Assembly (NCBI GenBank): GCA_963778075.1
Contig: CAVZTJ010000003.1
Span: 496,001-560,000, forward strand
Length of the DNA stretch: 64,000 bases
Reading direction: 5' to 3'
Source: JASHPR01 sp963778075
Lineage (GTDB): Bacteria > Actinomycetota > Actinomycetes > Streptosporangiales > Streptosporangiaceae
The stretch's first letter is position 1. Every line of letters begins with the position of its first letter. This document shows positions 16,825-24,662 of the stretch, in pieces. The notes beneath the pieces are model-generated. The model saw only the letters and a program-made list of their open reading frames with translations, made no database searches and was not told where the DNA came from. Made by a program: the position numbers and the translations under genes.

Positions 16825-19800
16825 TCAGGATTGGATCGCGGTGCGCCCCCGGGTCGTGGTCCTCATGCCCGAGCCAGTCCTGGAGCCACCGGCGCCCGAG
16901 CCGGTCCTGGGGCCACCGATGCCCGAACTGGCCGCGCTCGCCGCGCCGGTCTCGGCGGCACCGGGCCGCCGCGCGTGCCTGCCTGGCTCGCTGGCCGGAC
17001 TCGGGTCGCGGGTCATGATGGATATCGCTACCGCGCACGGCACACCGGTGATCTCCACGACCGTGCAGGCCATCGAGGCGCCGGCCACCCGCAACAGCAG
17101 CCAGCCATCGTCGTCGGCGATGTCGGCGACGACCGGTGAGGCGGCGGGGGTGCCCGCCGACGCGAGGCAGGCTGCTATGGCCCTGACCCGAGCGCCGAAC
17201 AGGGCCGTGGGCTCGCCCCAGCCGCTGCGCAGCTGGTCCTCAATGTCCGCCAGGCCGGGTCCTGGTTCAGGGCCGTCGGCCGGCCCCGGGACCGCGGGCT
17301 CCCAGGCGCACGCCGCGCCCTCGGGTGCCCTGACGGTCAGCGCGAACTTCTCCAGCGGGCCGCTGCCGCGGACGGTGCACGTGATGGGAGGACCGCCCGC
17401 CTCGGCGCCGGGCTGGTCGTCAGGGGACGGCGATGGTTGCGGTACGACGGCGACCGGCTCTGCTGCCCGGTGCACACCCCGTGACCGTGCGTCCCGCGGC
17501 CCGGCGTCCCGCGGCGGTGCGCTCTGTGGCCGGACACCCCGCTGCGTGCCCTCGGGTTTGTCGGCACCGTCTGGCTCGCCACGATGGACGGCGACGTGCA
17601 GGTCGGGGTTCAATCCCATCGCCACAGCGCAGCGCTCCAGGTACACGGACAGCAGCGAGGGTGGCCACGGCTCGTCGCGACGCAGCGGCCCGGCGTCCGC
17701 GAGCCGTAGCCCGCGCCAGGTCACCAGCGACTGGCCGGAGCCGTTCACCGCCTCGACGTCCCAGACGTACTCGCGTGCCTGTGACGACCGCCGGTCCGCG
17801 TCCGGGGAGCCGGCCTGAGCTGGGACCGAGATAGCCGCCCGAGGCACGCCCGCCAGGCCGGACGAGCGCTGCTCGGGCACCACCGGAACGCGCGATCCTG
17901 CGGCGCTGGTTTCCACGGCCCGGATCTCCACGGCGCCGTCGGCGACGCTGCCGCTGAATGTGACGGCGTCGCAACCGGAAGGCAGCAGCCGCCGGTGCGG
18001 AACGCACGCCTGCAGCACGTGCCAGGTCGCGTCGTTGAGGCCAGCGCTGCCGAGGACCAGGCTCGCGTCGGCCACGCCGTCCAGGTAGCTGAACCAGGCC
18101 TCCGGGTCGCCGCCGCGTACCAGCGCGCGGCACGATCGCGACGTGACCTCGGGCAGCAGCGCCGCCCGCCGGAACTGCCCGGACTGGAAGCAGATCTCCT
18201 CGTACAGCTGAGTTCCGTCGATGATTCCGCTGTCGTCGGCGGGCATCTCGTCGAGCTCAGGCATGCGTGCGGCCAGCGATCGCAGGGTGGCGCGCGCGGC
18301 GTCCGCGCTGTGGAACGTGGCCCGGAAGTGATCGGTGGTGAAGCCACTCTCCGCGCACCGCAGCACGGCCGTGACCGTCCCGGCGGTAACCAGCGCGCAG
18401 ATCCTGATCAGCGCGTGCGCGTCGTCGGAGCCAGCCGGAACCACGACGGGTGCGTTCATCGACACGGCGGTGAGCCGCCGCATCGGCCGCCCGGCCAGCG
18501 CCGCGACCACTTCGGCCATCGCTTCGAGCGCCATCGCCGCCGGAAGCACCGATATGCCGTCGATCCGGTGATCGGACAGGTAGGGATCGGTCCGCAGGGT
18601 CAGCCGGGCGTCACAGACGAGCTCGACTCCGGGGTAATGCACCCGGACGTTCTCCAGGAAGCGGCCGCGCCAGAGCTTCAGGTTCTCGGGGTCCGTCGCG
18701 GCGCCCGCGGCGATCGCGGGCGGCGCCGGCACACCCACCCGGCCGTGTACGGCGACCCGGCTCGGCATGCCTGGCGTCCCCAGTGTTTTCAGCAGCAGAC
18801 GCGCGCCCTCGGTGACTGGAATGGCCGTCGCGCCGCAGGACGCTAGCTCCTCGGCCAGGCTGTCCCGCTGGCCGAGACCCGATCCCGACCAGGCCGGCCA
18901 GTCGACGTGCAGGGCACGGCACCGGGGGACGTCCCCGGCAATGCGCAGGGCCTGGTCGGCGAGCGAGCCGCTGGCCAGCGCCAGCAGGCCCTCACCGGCG
19001 AGCCCGTAAGGCTGCGCGATCGACCCGAACGTGACAATCAGCCGAAGCCGCTTTGCCGTGATCGCGCCGACCAGGCGGTCCAGGCTCATCGTCTCCGCCG
19101 AGACCTGAGCCCTGAGCTCGTCTTCGGTGAGCTCGGCGACCCGTCGCGGCCCGCCGACGCCAACCGCGTGCGCGACGGCCGTCACCGGGCCGAGGCGCCG
19201 CTCGATGCGCTGCAACGCGCGCTTGAGGGCTGCCGGGTTGGCCACGTCCACGGTCTCGATGGCCATCCGGACTTCGGCGGCTCTGAGCCGCTCCAGGCCG
19301 GCTTCCACCTCCTCGGTCTCGCCGGGGCCCTCCCGGCCGATCACCGCGATACGCGCGCCGCAGCAGGCGAGTACCTGGGCGAGGGCTAGGCCGGCGCCAC
19401 CAGAGCCGCGGCTGACCAGCACCACATCGCCTGGACCCAGCGGGAATTCCGTCGATCCGGGGGTGTCGGTCGGCGTCATCACGACCGCGTTCGGGTTGCC
19501 GGCGTCGTCGATGACGAGTTCGCGGAACGTGCCGGGCTCTGTGGCGGCGAACCGCTGCGCGGCGCGGAGGCCCTCGGCGCTTTCCGGCACCCGGAGCACA
19601 GTGATGCCGAGTTCGGGATGCTCGGCGTGCAGACTGGCGCAGAAGCCGGTGAATCCCGGGCCGTGCGTGATCAGCACGAGCCGGCCGCTGCTGATCCCGT
19701 CACGGGCCGCGGCGAGCGCCACGGCACAGGAGTCCGGGTTGCCCGGCTCATCGACGACGGCCAGCGCACGATCGGCGGCGGAATCGTCGGGGAAAAGCTC

Positions 19801-22800
19801 CCGGACCAGTGCCCCGTACGCACGCTTGGTGGCAGCCCGGACGCGCCACGGCCGGTCATCGCCGGCCGGACGCGCGACGGCGGCCGGGTCGATGGCCCGG
19901 AGTTTCTCGGTGAAGCACCGGGCCCAGGACCTCACCCCGGCCACCGTGGCGGTCTGCGGCCCGTCGGGTGCCGCCGCCGGGCCGGGGGCGGGCCTGGCCG
20001 CAGCCGCTACACCGCCACGAGCCGCTATCGCGCGCTCGATCGGCGTGGTGCCACGAGCCGTTATCGCGCGGATCGCCGGGCTGACCGCTGGAGTGTTCTG
20101 CGCGGCTGGCGCCGCGGGCTTGGCCGGTGCCTCGTGCTTGGCGGGTGAGGCCGGCTCGGCGGGTGTGCCTTGGACGGCCGGTGCCGCGGGCTTGGCCGGT
20201 GCTGTCGGCTCCGCTGGTACGGCTGGTTTGGCGGGCGCGGCCGGCTTGGCGGGCGCCGTTGGTTCGGCCGGTGCGGCGGCCGCGACCGGTGCCGTCGCCC
20301 CGGCGGGTGTGGTCTGGCTCGGCCCTGCTGCCGGTTTGGCAGATGCCGTTGGCTCGGCCGGTGTGGCGGGTTTGGCCGGCGCGGTCGGCTTTATTTCTGC
20401 CGCGGGTCTCGCCGGTTCGGCAACGTTGCCCTGTTCGGGGACGTTGCCCTGCTCGGCCAGCTTTGCCGGTGTGGCAAACGCTGCCGGTGCGGCCAGCTTT
20501 GCCGGTGCGGCCTGCTCGGGCGCAGCGGCAGGCTTGGCGGGTGTGGCATGAGCTGCGGGTGTGGCGGGCTTGGCCGGTGCCGTCGGCTTGGCTGGTGCCC
20601 TGGGCGGGATCACCGAACCTGGCACGTCCGGCGTCGGCCGAGCGGCCGCAGCGCGCTCGGCCGCGGCCGCACGCCGTGCTGTAGCCGCCGCCTCGGCCAG
20701 CGTGGCGGGCGCGACCACGGGCACTTCGTCCGGCGTTCGCGGTGGCGTGGCCGACACCGGGGACTGGCATGGGTTGGTGATGAACGTCTGCTCTCGCCAG
20801 ATGTCCAGCGGCCGGGACGGCCTCCCGGCGAACAGCAGCGCCGGCTGCGGCAACGCACCGGTCGCGAACAGCGCAGCCGCCGCGCGGATTTGGTCGGCGC
20901 CGCCGGCCTCGGCGCCAACGCCGGACCCCAGACCGACCGCGGGCACCTCGCACTGAACGGATGCCGCCTTGGACAGCGCCCCGCCGGGGCCGGTCTCCAG
21001 GAGCAGGCTCGCCCCGACGGCACCGGCGCTCAGCGCCTCGGCGAGCCCGGGTGAGCAGTCGAGCTGGGCGCAGAGAAGATCCGCTACATCGTCGGCGGAG
21101 CCGACCTCGCGCCCGATGGCCGCCGAGATCAGCCGGTGCCTGGGCGCCGCGATCGCGAGCCGCCCAACCGCCTCGCGGAGGCGGCTGGCGCGATCGCTGG
21201 TCGCCGTGGCCTTGGCATCGGTTTCGGCTGCGCCAGACGGGTCAGGCGTGGCGACGGCGTCCAGGATCTGCATGCGGGTGGCGGCGAGCGCGACGGCGTC
21301 GGCCTCGCTGAGGCAGCCCGCCCAGACCAGGCCGGCGATCTCGCCGTAGCCGTATCCGACTGCGGCGTTCGCGCGAACTCCGAGGTTGTCGAGCCAGCGA
21401 AGCGCGGCCAGCGGTGGGGACAGGGCACCGGCCTGATCGGCTGGCGCGTCATCGTCGGCGCTGGCGGCGGCGTCGGACAGCAGCAGCGTGACGCGGCCAT
21501 CCGCGTCGTCGGCCGCGTAGATTCCCGGCCGCGACGAGAGCAGGCCATCGGCCAGGCCGGACAGCATGGCCGTGGCCTGGCTGGCCAGCCTGGCGAGCTG
21601 CTCCTGGTTCGAGGCGACGATCGCCAGCCGCACCGGTCCTTGGGTCGCGGCGTCACTCGCGAGCTGGACCGCGAGGTCACCGAGCTCTGCGTCCGACAGC
21701 CAGGGCGCGATGTGGGCGATCCGGGCCAGGATCGCGGCCAGTGCATTGCGGTCCGGGGCGTGCAACAGGTAAGGGGTGGCCGTGGTCGTGCTGCCGGCAG
21801 CCAGCACCGGGACCGCGGCCGACCCGGATTCCGCTTGCCGGGCCCGTGACCCGCGCTTGCGTTCATGCCGTCCGCGAACCGGCTCGCTGCGCAGCACGAT
21901 GTGGACGTTGATACCGGAGCCCATCGCGCTGACACCGGCGATCCGCGGCCCGTCCGGCCACGGCTCGGGCTCGGACGGCAGCCGCAGACCCGCTTCTGCG
22001 CTGCGCAGCAGCGGGTGCGGCTTCGTTACGCCGGTCGCCGGCGGGATGTAGCCGGTGCTCATCGCGAGCACCGTCTTGATCAGGCCCGCCGCGCCGGCAG
22101 CCGCCTTGGCGTTCCCGATGTTGGCCTTGATCGAACCGAGCGCCGCGACGCTGTGCGCGTCGGCGCGCAGCTCGGCGAGCGCGTGCAATTCGGTGCTGTC
22201 GGCCGCAGGAGTGCCAGCGCCGTGCCCCTCGATGAGCTGGACGTCGGCGGGTGCGATCCCGGCTCGCCGGTACGCCCGGCGCAGCGCGAGGAGCTGGCTG
22301 GCTGCGTCCGGCACAGACGTGCTGGCCTGAGCGGCCGATGACGTGCCCCAGCCCGTGATCTCGGCGTAGACCGGCAGCTTGGCTGTGCGGGCGTCAGCCG
22401 ACCGCATCAGAACGAGCACGCCGCAGCCTTCTCCGGGCAGGAACCCGGTCGGGTTCTCGTCGTAGATGCGTACGTCACCGCGAGCGAGGGCACCGGTCTT
22501 GGCCAGCCCGACTAGCTCCAGGGGGTCGAGGCTGAGATCCACGCCGCCCGCGAGCGCGACGTCGAGGTCGCCGTCGGCCAGGGCGGCACAGGCGGAAGCC
22601 ACGGCGAGCAGCGCCGAGGCCTGTGCCCCGTCCACCGCGTAGCCGCCGCCCCGGAACCCGAAGAAGCCGCAGATCCTGGACGCGATGACGGCGGGCGTGC
22701 TGCCCGCGAGCGTTTCGTCGGTCACGGGGGGGAACGGCGCCAGGTAGCGCTGTGCCGCGTGCTCCAGCACCGGGATGGCGCGTTCCCTCGGGATGTCACC

Positions 22801-23394
22801 GGCGGCCAGCGCTTCGGTCAGCACCCGCCGGACATATGGCCAGCGCAGCCGCAGCGCGGCAGCGCGCGACCAGTCGCCGGTCAGGGTGTTGCCGATGATC
22901 ACGCCGGTTCGGCTGCTGGCTAGGCCCTGGCCTAACGCGAACCCCGCTCCGGCGAGCGCCCGCGCTGACGTCTCGAGCGCCAGCCACTGGGCGGGGTCGG
23001 TTGCCTGGTAAACGGCGGCAGGCACACCGAACGCCGCCAGGTCGAACTGCCACCCCTCAAGCACGGCCGCCCGGGCGCTATAGGTAGCGTCGGGTGTTGC
23101 CCGATCAGCGCTGTAGTAGTCGGTGAGGTCCAGTCGGCTCAGCGGCAGTCTGCGGAAGGCCCGGCGTCCGGTCAGCACGAGGTCAAGCAGCTGAGCCGGG
23201 TCGTCGGCGTCGGGGAAGCGGCACCCCATGCCGATGATCGCGATCGGCGAGCCGCTGGCGCCGTCATCCGCCTCGCCATTTGAAGCCTGCGGCCGGGTTC
23301 GGGGCCCAGTGAATTCGAGTTCCTGATCACGTTGTTTGTGATTCAGAAAATACCGAACTGGGCGCAAGGACTCCGCGCGCGACCGAATATCCAT
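16825..23394 (-). CDS. iterative (enediyne-type) PKS-like protein with degenerate catalytic sites
   Basis: 2189 residues from the ATG at 23394 (GGGGGAAAAGG upstream). Order: KS (~48-505), AT-like (~640-880), Ala/Pro/Lys linker (~930-1110), KR (~1310-1540), DH (~1580-2000), variable C-terminus. KR and DH motifs follow enediyne PKSE proteins: VTFGSIAQPYGLAGEG, HYPGVELV, DPYLSDHRIDG, LQACVPHRRLLPSGC and YVWDVEA. Catalytic losses: KS Cys is Gln (residue 258), the KS NIGH histidine is Asn (428) while HGAGT keeps His; AT GHSxG is GYGYG; the KR Tyr is Leu. The DH His in DHRIDG remains. No ACP DSL motif or recognisable PPTase active site is visible. The frame is intact, suggesting a maintained pseudoenzyme or partner subunit. 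A P450 follows. Confidence 0.8.
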   Translation of the reverse strand: MDIRSRAESLRPVRYFLNHKQRDQELEFTGPRTRPQASNGEADDGASGSPIAIIGMGCRFPDADDPAQLLDLVLTGRRAFRRLPLSRLDLTDYYSADRATPDATYSARAAVLEGWQFDLAAFGVPAAVYQATDPAQWLALETSARALAGAGFALGQGLASSRTGVIIGNTLTGDWSRAAALRLRWPYVRRVLTEALAAGDIPRERAIPVLEHAAQRYLAPFPPVTDETLAGSTPAVIASRICGFFGFRGGGYAVDGAQASALLAVASACAALADGDLDVALAGGVDLSLDPLELVGLAKTGALARGDVRIYDENPTGFLPGEGCGVLVLMRSADARTAKLPVYAEITGWGTSSAAQASTSVPDAASQLLALRRAYRRAGIAPADVQLIEGHGAGTPAADSTELHALAELRADAHSVAALGSIKANIGNAKAAAGAAGLIKTVLAMSTGYIPPATGVTKPHPLLRSAEAGLRLPSEPEPWPDGPRIAGVSAMGSGINVHIVLRSEPVRGRHERKRGSRARQAESGSAAVPVLAAGSTTTATPYLLHAPDRNALAAILARIAHIAPWLSDAELGDLAVQLASDAATQGPVRLAIVASNQEQLARLASQATAMLSGLADGLLSSRPGIYAADDADGRVTLLLSDAAASADDDAPADQAGALSPPLAALRWLDNLGVRANAAVGYGYGEIAGLVWAGCLSEADAVALAATRMQILDAVATPDPSGAAETDAKATATSDRASRLREAVGRLAIAAPRHRLISAAIGREVGSADDVADLLCAQLDCSPGLAEALSAGAVGASLLLETGPGGALSKAASVQCEVPAVGLGSGVGAEAGGADQIRAAAALFATGALPQPALLFAGRPSRPLDIWREQTFITNPCQSPVSATPPRTPDEVPVVAPATLAEAAATARRAAAAERAAAARPTPDVPGSVIPPRAPAKPTAPAKPATPAAHATPAKPAAAPEQAAPAKLAAPAAFATPAKLAEQGNVPEQGNVAEPARPAAEIKPTAPAKPATPAEPTASAKPAAGPSQTTPAGATAPVAAAAPAEPTAPAKPAAPAKPAVPAEPTAPAKPAAPAVQGTPAEPASPAKHEAPAKPAAPAAQNTPAVSPAIRAITARGTTPIERAIAARGGVAAAARPAPGPAAAPDGPQTATVAGVRSWARCFTEKLRAIDPAAVARPAGDDRPWRVRAATKRAYGALVRELFPDDSAADRALAVVDEPGNPDSCAVALAAARDGISSGRLVLITHGPGFTGFCASLHAEHPELGITVLRVPESAEGLRAAQRFAATEPGTFRELVIDDAGNPNAVVMTPTDTPGSTEFPLGPGDVVLVSRGSGGAGLALAQVLACCGARIAVIGREGPGETEEVEAGLERLRAAEVRMAIETVDVANPAALKRALQRIERRLGPVTAVAHAVGVGGPRRVAELTEDELRAQVSAETMSLDRLVGAITAKRLRLIVTFGSIAQPYGLAGEGLLALASGSLADQALRIAGDVPRCRALHVDWPAWSGSGLGQRDSLAEELASCGATAIPVTEGARLLLKTLGTPGMPSRVAVHGRVGVPAPPAIAAGAATDPENLKLWRGRFLENVRVHYPGVELVCDARLTLRTDPYLSDHRIDGISVLPAAMALEAMAEVVAALAGRPMRRLTAVSMNAPVVVPAGSDDAHALIRICALVTAGTVTAVLRCAESGFTTDHFRATFHSADAARATLRSLAARMPELDEMPADDSGIIDGTQLYEEICFQSGQFRRAALLPEVTSRSCRALVRGGDPEAWFSYLDGVADASLVLGSAGLNDATWHVLQACVPHRRLLPSGCDAVTFSGSVADGAVEIRAVETSAAGSRVPVVPEQRSSGLAGVPRAAISVPAQAGSPDADRRSSQAREYVWDVEAVNGSGQSLVTWRGLRLADAGPLRRDEPWPPSLLSVYLERCAVAMGLNPDLHVAVHRGEPDGADKPEGTQRGVRPQSAPPRDAGPRDARSRGVHRAAEPVAVVPQPSPSPDDQPGAEAGGPPITCTVRGSGPLEKFALTVRAPEGAACAWEPAVPGPADGPEPGPGLADIEDQLRSGWGEPTALFGARVRAIAACLASAGTPAASPVVADIADDDGWLLLRVAGASMACTVVEITGVPCAVAISIMTRDPSPASEPGRHARRPGAAETGAASAASSGIGGPRTGSGAGGSRTGSGMRTTTRGRTAIQS

Positions 23395-23737
23395 TATTAC
23401 CTTTTCCCCCGAAAACTGGCCTGATCCCCCGTGGGCCTGCCCAGCCATCTGCGCACCCGCCGACCGGCCAACCGGTACTGACGGTTTCCCCGGCCGCCCT
23501 CGCCCTCCCCAAGGCGTCGGCGGACAGCATCATGGATGGGTGAGACGACATTATTGGTGGCGCGTTCGACGGTCAAGGTGAAAACGCGAACGCGCTGTAT
23601 GAGGCATGGGGCCCTTCACAAGAATTGGGCTGCGGTCCCACTTGTGCCATGATCGAGGAGAATTTGGCACGCTATAGGGGAACAATTCGCTGCAATGCCG
23701 GTGCAGCGATCTGACGGCTGCCTGCGAGGAGAGTGCG
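23395..23737. other. divergent intergenic region between PKS-like and RibD-like genes
   Basis: 343 bases, locally richer in AT than the flanks. It must hold both promoters. The PKS-like ribosome binding site GGGGGAAAAGG is at about 23400-23411, and a GGAGA box precedes the RibD-like ATG. No gene or clear palindrome seen. Confidence 0.5.
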
Positions 23738-24400
23738 ATGCGGCTCACGGTGACCTCCCACCTGACACTTGATGGAGTGATGCAGAGCAACGGGAAGCCC
23801 GAACCTGAGCTGAACGACGGCTTTGAGCAGGGCGGCTGGCAGGTGCCGTACTTTGATCCGGATATGGACCGGCTCACCGCGGACTGGATCGGCGCGGCCG
23901 ATGCCTTCCTGTTCGGACGCAAGACCTATGAGCTCTTTGCGGACTACTGGTCACAGGTCACCGATCCCGGCGACCCGAGGGCAACTCGGCTGAACACCCT
24001 GCCCAAGTACGTCGTGTCCACCACCCTGGACCGAGTGGAGTGGAACAACTCGGTTCTGCTCAAGGGTGATGTGGCCGAAGAGGTCGCAAAGCTGAAACGC
24101 CAGCCCGGTCGCGAGGTCCAGGTTCACGGGAGCGCGGCACTCATCCGGACCCTCATGAAGCACGGCCTCATCGACGAGTATCGCCTGCTCATCCACCCCG
24201 TCGTCTTGGGCAATGGCGCGCGTCTGTTCGCAGACGGGACCACCCCGGCTGCTCTCGAGCTCATTGGCACGAAGACCACCAGCCGCGGGGTGGTCGCCCA
24301 CATCTACCTGCCGTCGGGGAAGCCTGTCTACGGCTCGGCCGCCGCCGAGCAAGAGGATGGAGTGGTCAAGGACTCGGTGAGCCGGCAAGCCTCCAGGTAG
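23738..24400 (+). CDS. dihydrofolate-reductase-like (RibD C-terminal) family protein
   Basis: 220 residues. Typical actinobacterial DHFR/RibD_C fold: MRLTVTSHLTLDGVMQ at the start, AADAFLFGRKTYELFADYW, LPKYVVSTTL, VQVHGSAALIRTLMKHGLID and RLLIHPVVLGNGARLF. It binds NADPH and probably reduces an unknown substrate. Such stand-alone members are common and are not the riboflavin enzyme itself. It is monocistronic, divergent from the PKS-like gene. Confidence 0.85.
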   Translation: MRLTVTSHLTLDGVMQSNGKPEPELNDGFEQGGWQVPYFDPDMDRLTADWIGAADAFLFGRKTYELFADYWSQVTDPGDPRATRLNTLPKYVVSTTLDRVEWNNSVLLKGDVAEEVAKLKRQPGREVQVHGSAALIRTLMKHGLIDEYRLLIHPVVLGNGARLFADGTTPAALELIGTKTTSRGVVAHIYLPSGKPVYGSAAAEQEDGVVKDSVSRQASR

Positions 24401-24509
24401 ACGGCCGCCTAACGGAAGAACAGGCAGACGGCCGCTGCTGGACTCGCACCGGTGGGGTTGCTCCTGCTTGGCGGCATCCCCTGCCGTTTCGTTGCGCTAC
24501 CCTTGGCCC

Positions 24510-24539
24510 ATGCGTTCTGAACGGCTGCTTCTTACTTAG
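24510..24539 (+). CDS. leucine-rich leader peptide of leuS
   Basis: A nine-codon ORF, MRSERLLLT then TAG, with three consecutive leucine codons (CTG CTT CTT; 24525-24533). CTT is a rare codon in this GC-rich DNA. It lies in front of overlapping hairpins, a T-run and the leucyl-tRNA synthetase gene, the arrangement of ribosome-mediated attenuators. TACCCT at 24498-24503 could be the -10 of a leaderless transcript starting at this ATG. Confidence 0.7.
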   Translation: MRSERLLLT

Positions 24540-24599
24540 CCGCGCCAGCTGAGTGATCGTTGGCGCGGCTGCCCCTCGTGACCGGGGGGCAGTTTTTTT
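24523..24599 (+). promoter_or_regulatory. transcription attenuator controlling leuS
   Basis: Four segments can pair alternatively. Segment 1 is CGGCT (24523-24527) and segment 2 is AGCCGCGCCA (24538-24547). Segment 3 is TGGCGCGGCT extended by GCCCC (24561-24575) and segment 4 is GGGGCAG (24586-24592). Pairing 1:2 encloses the Leu codons, 2:3 is a perfect 10-bp stem, and 3:4 makes the terminator with seven Ts. A ribosome stalled at the Leu codons would cover 1 and favour 2:3 (read-through); one reaching TAG would cover 2 and leave 3:4. Confidence 0.7.
24569..24599 (+). terminator. intrinsic terminator of the leuS leader
   Basis: CTGCCCC/GGGGCAG stem followed at once by TTTTTTT (24593-24599), a rare canonical T-run in this genome. 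It sits 63 bases before the leuS start. Confidence 0.85.
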
Positions 24600-24662
24600 G
24601 AAGCAGGCTCTCTGGGAGTCAGCCCGGGAACGTGATCGGATCTAGCTAATCGCGAGGGACCA

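Noticed and set aside
16825..23394. Functional KSQ loading module of a modular PKS
   Set aside because: Cys-to-Gln fits, but the second KS histidine and the AT serine are also gone, and the KR/DH sequences match iterative enediyne-type synthases, not modular ones.
16825..23394. An enediyne biosynthetic cluster
   Set aside because: No thioesterase, unbl-type conserved cassette genes or active synthase are present in the window.
24401..24662. T-box riboswitch upstream of leuS
   Set aside because: No specifier loop or T-box core sequence, and the span is too short. The leader peptide with Leu codons explains the terminator better.
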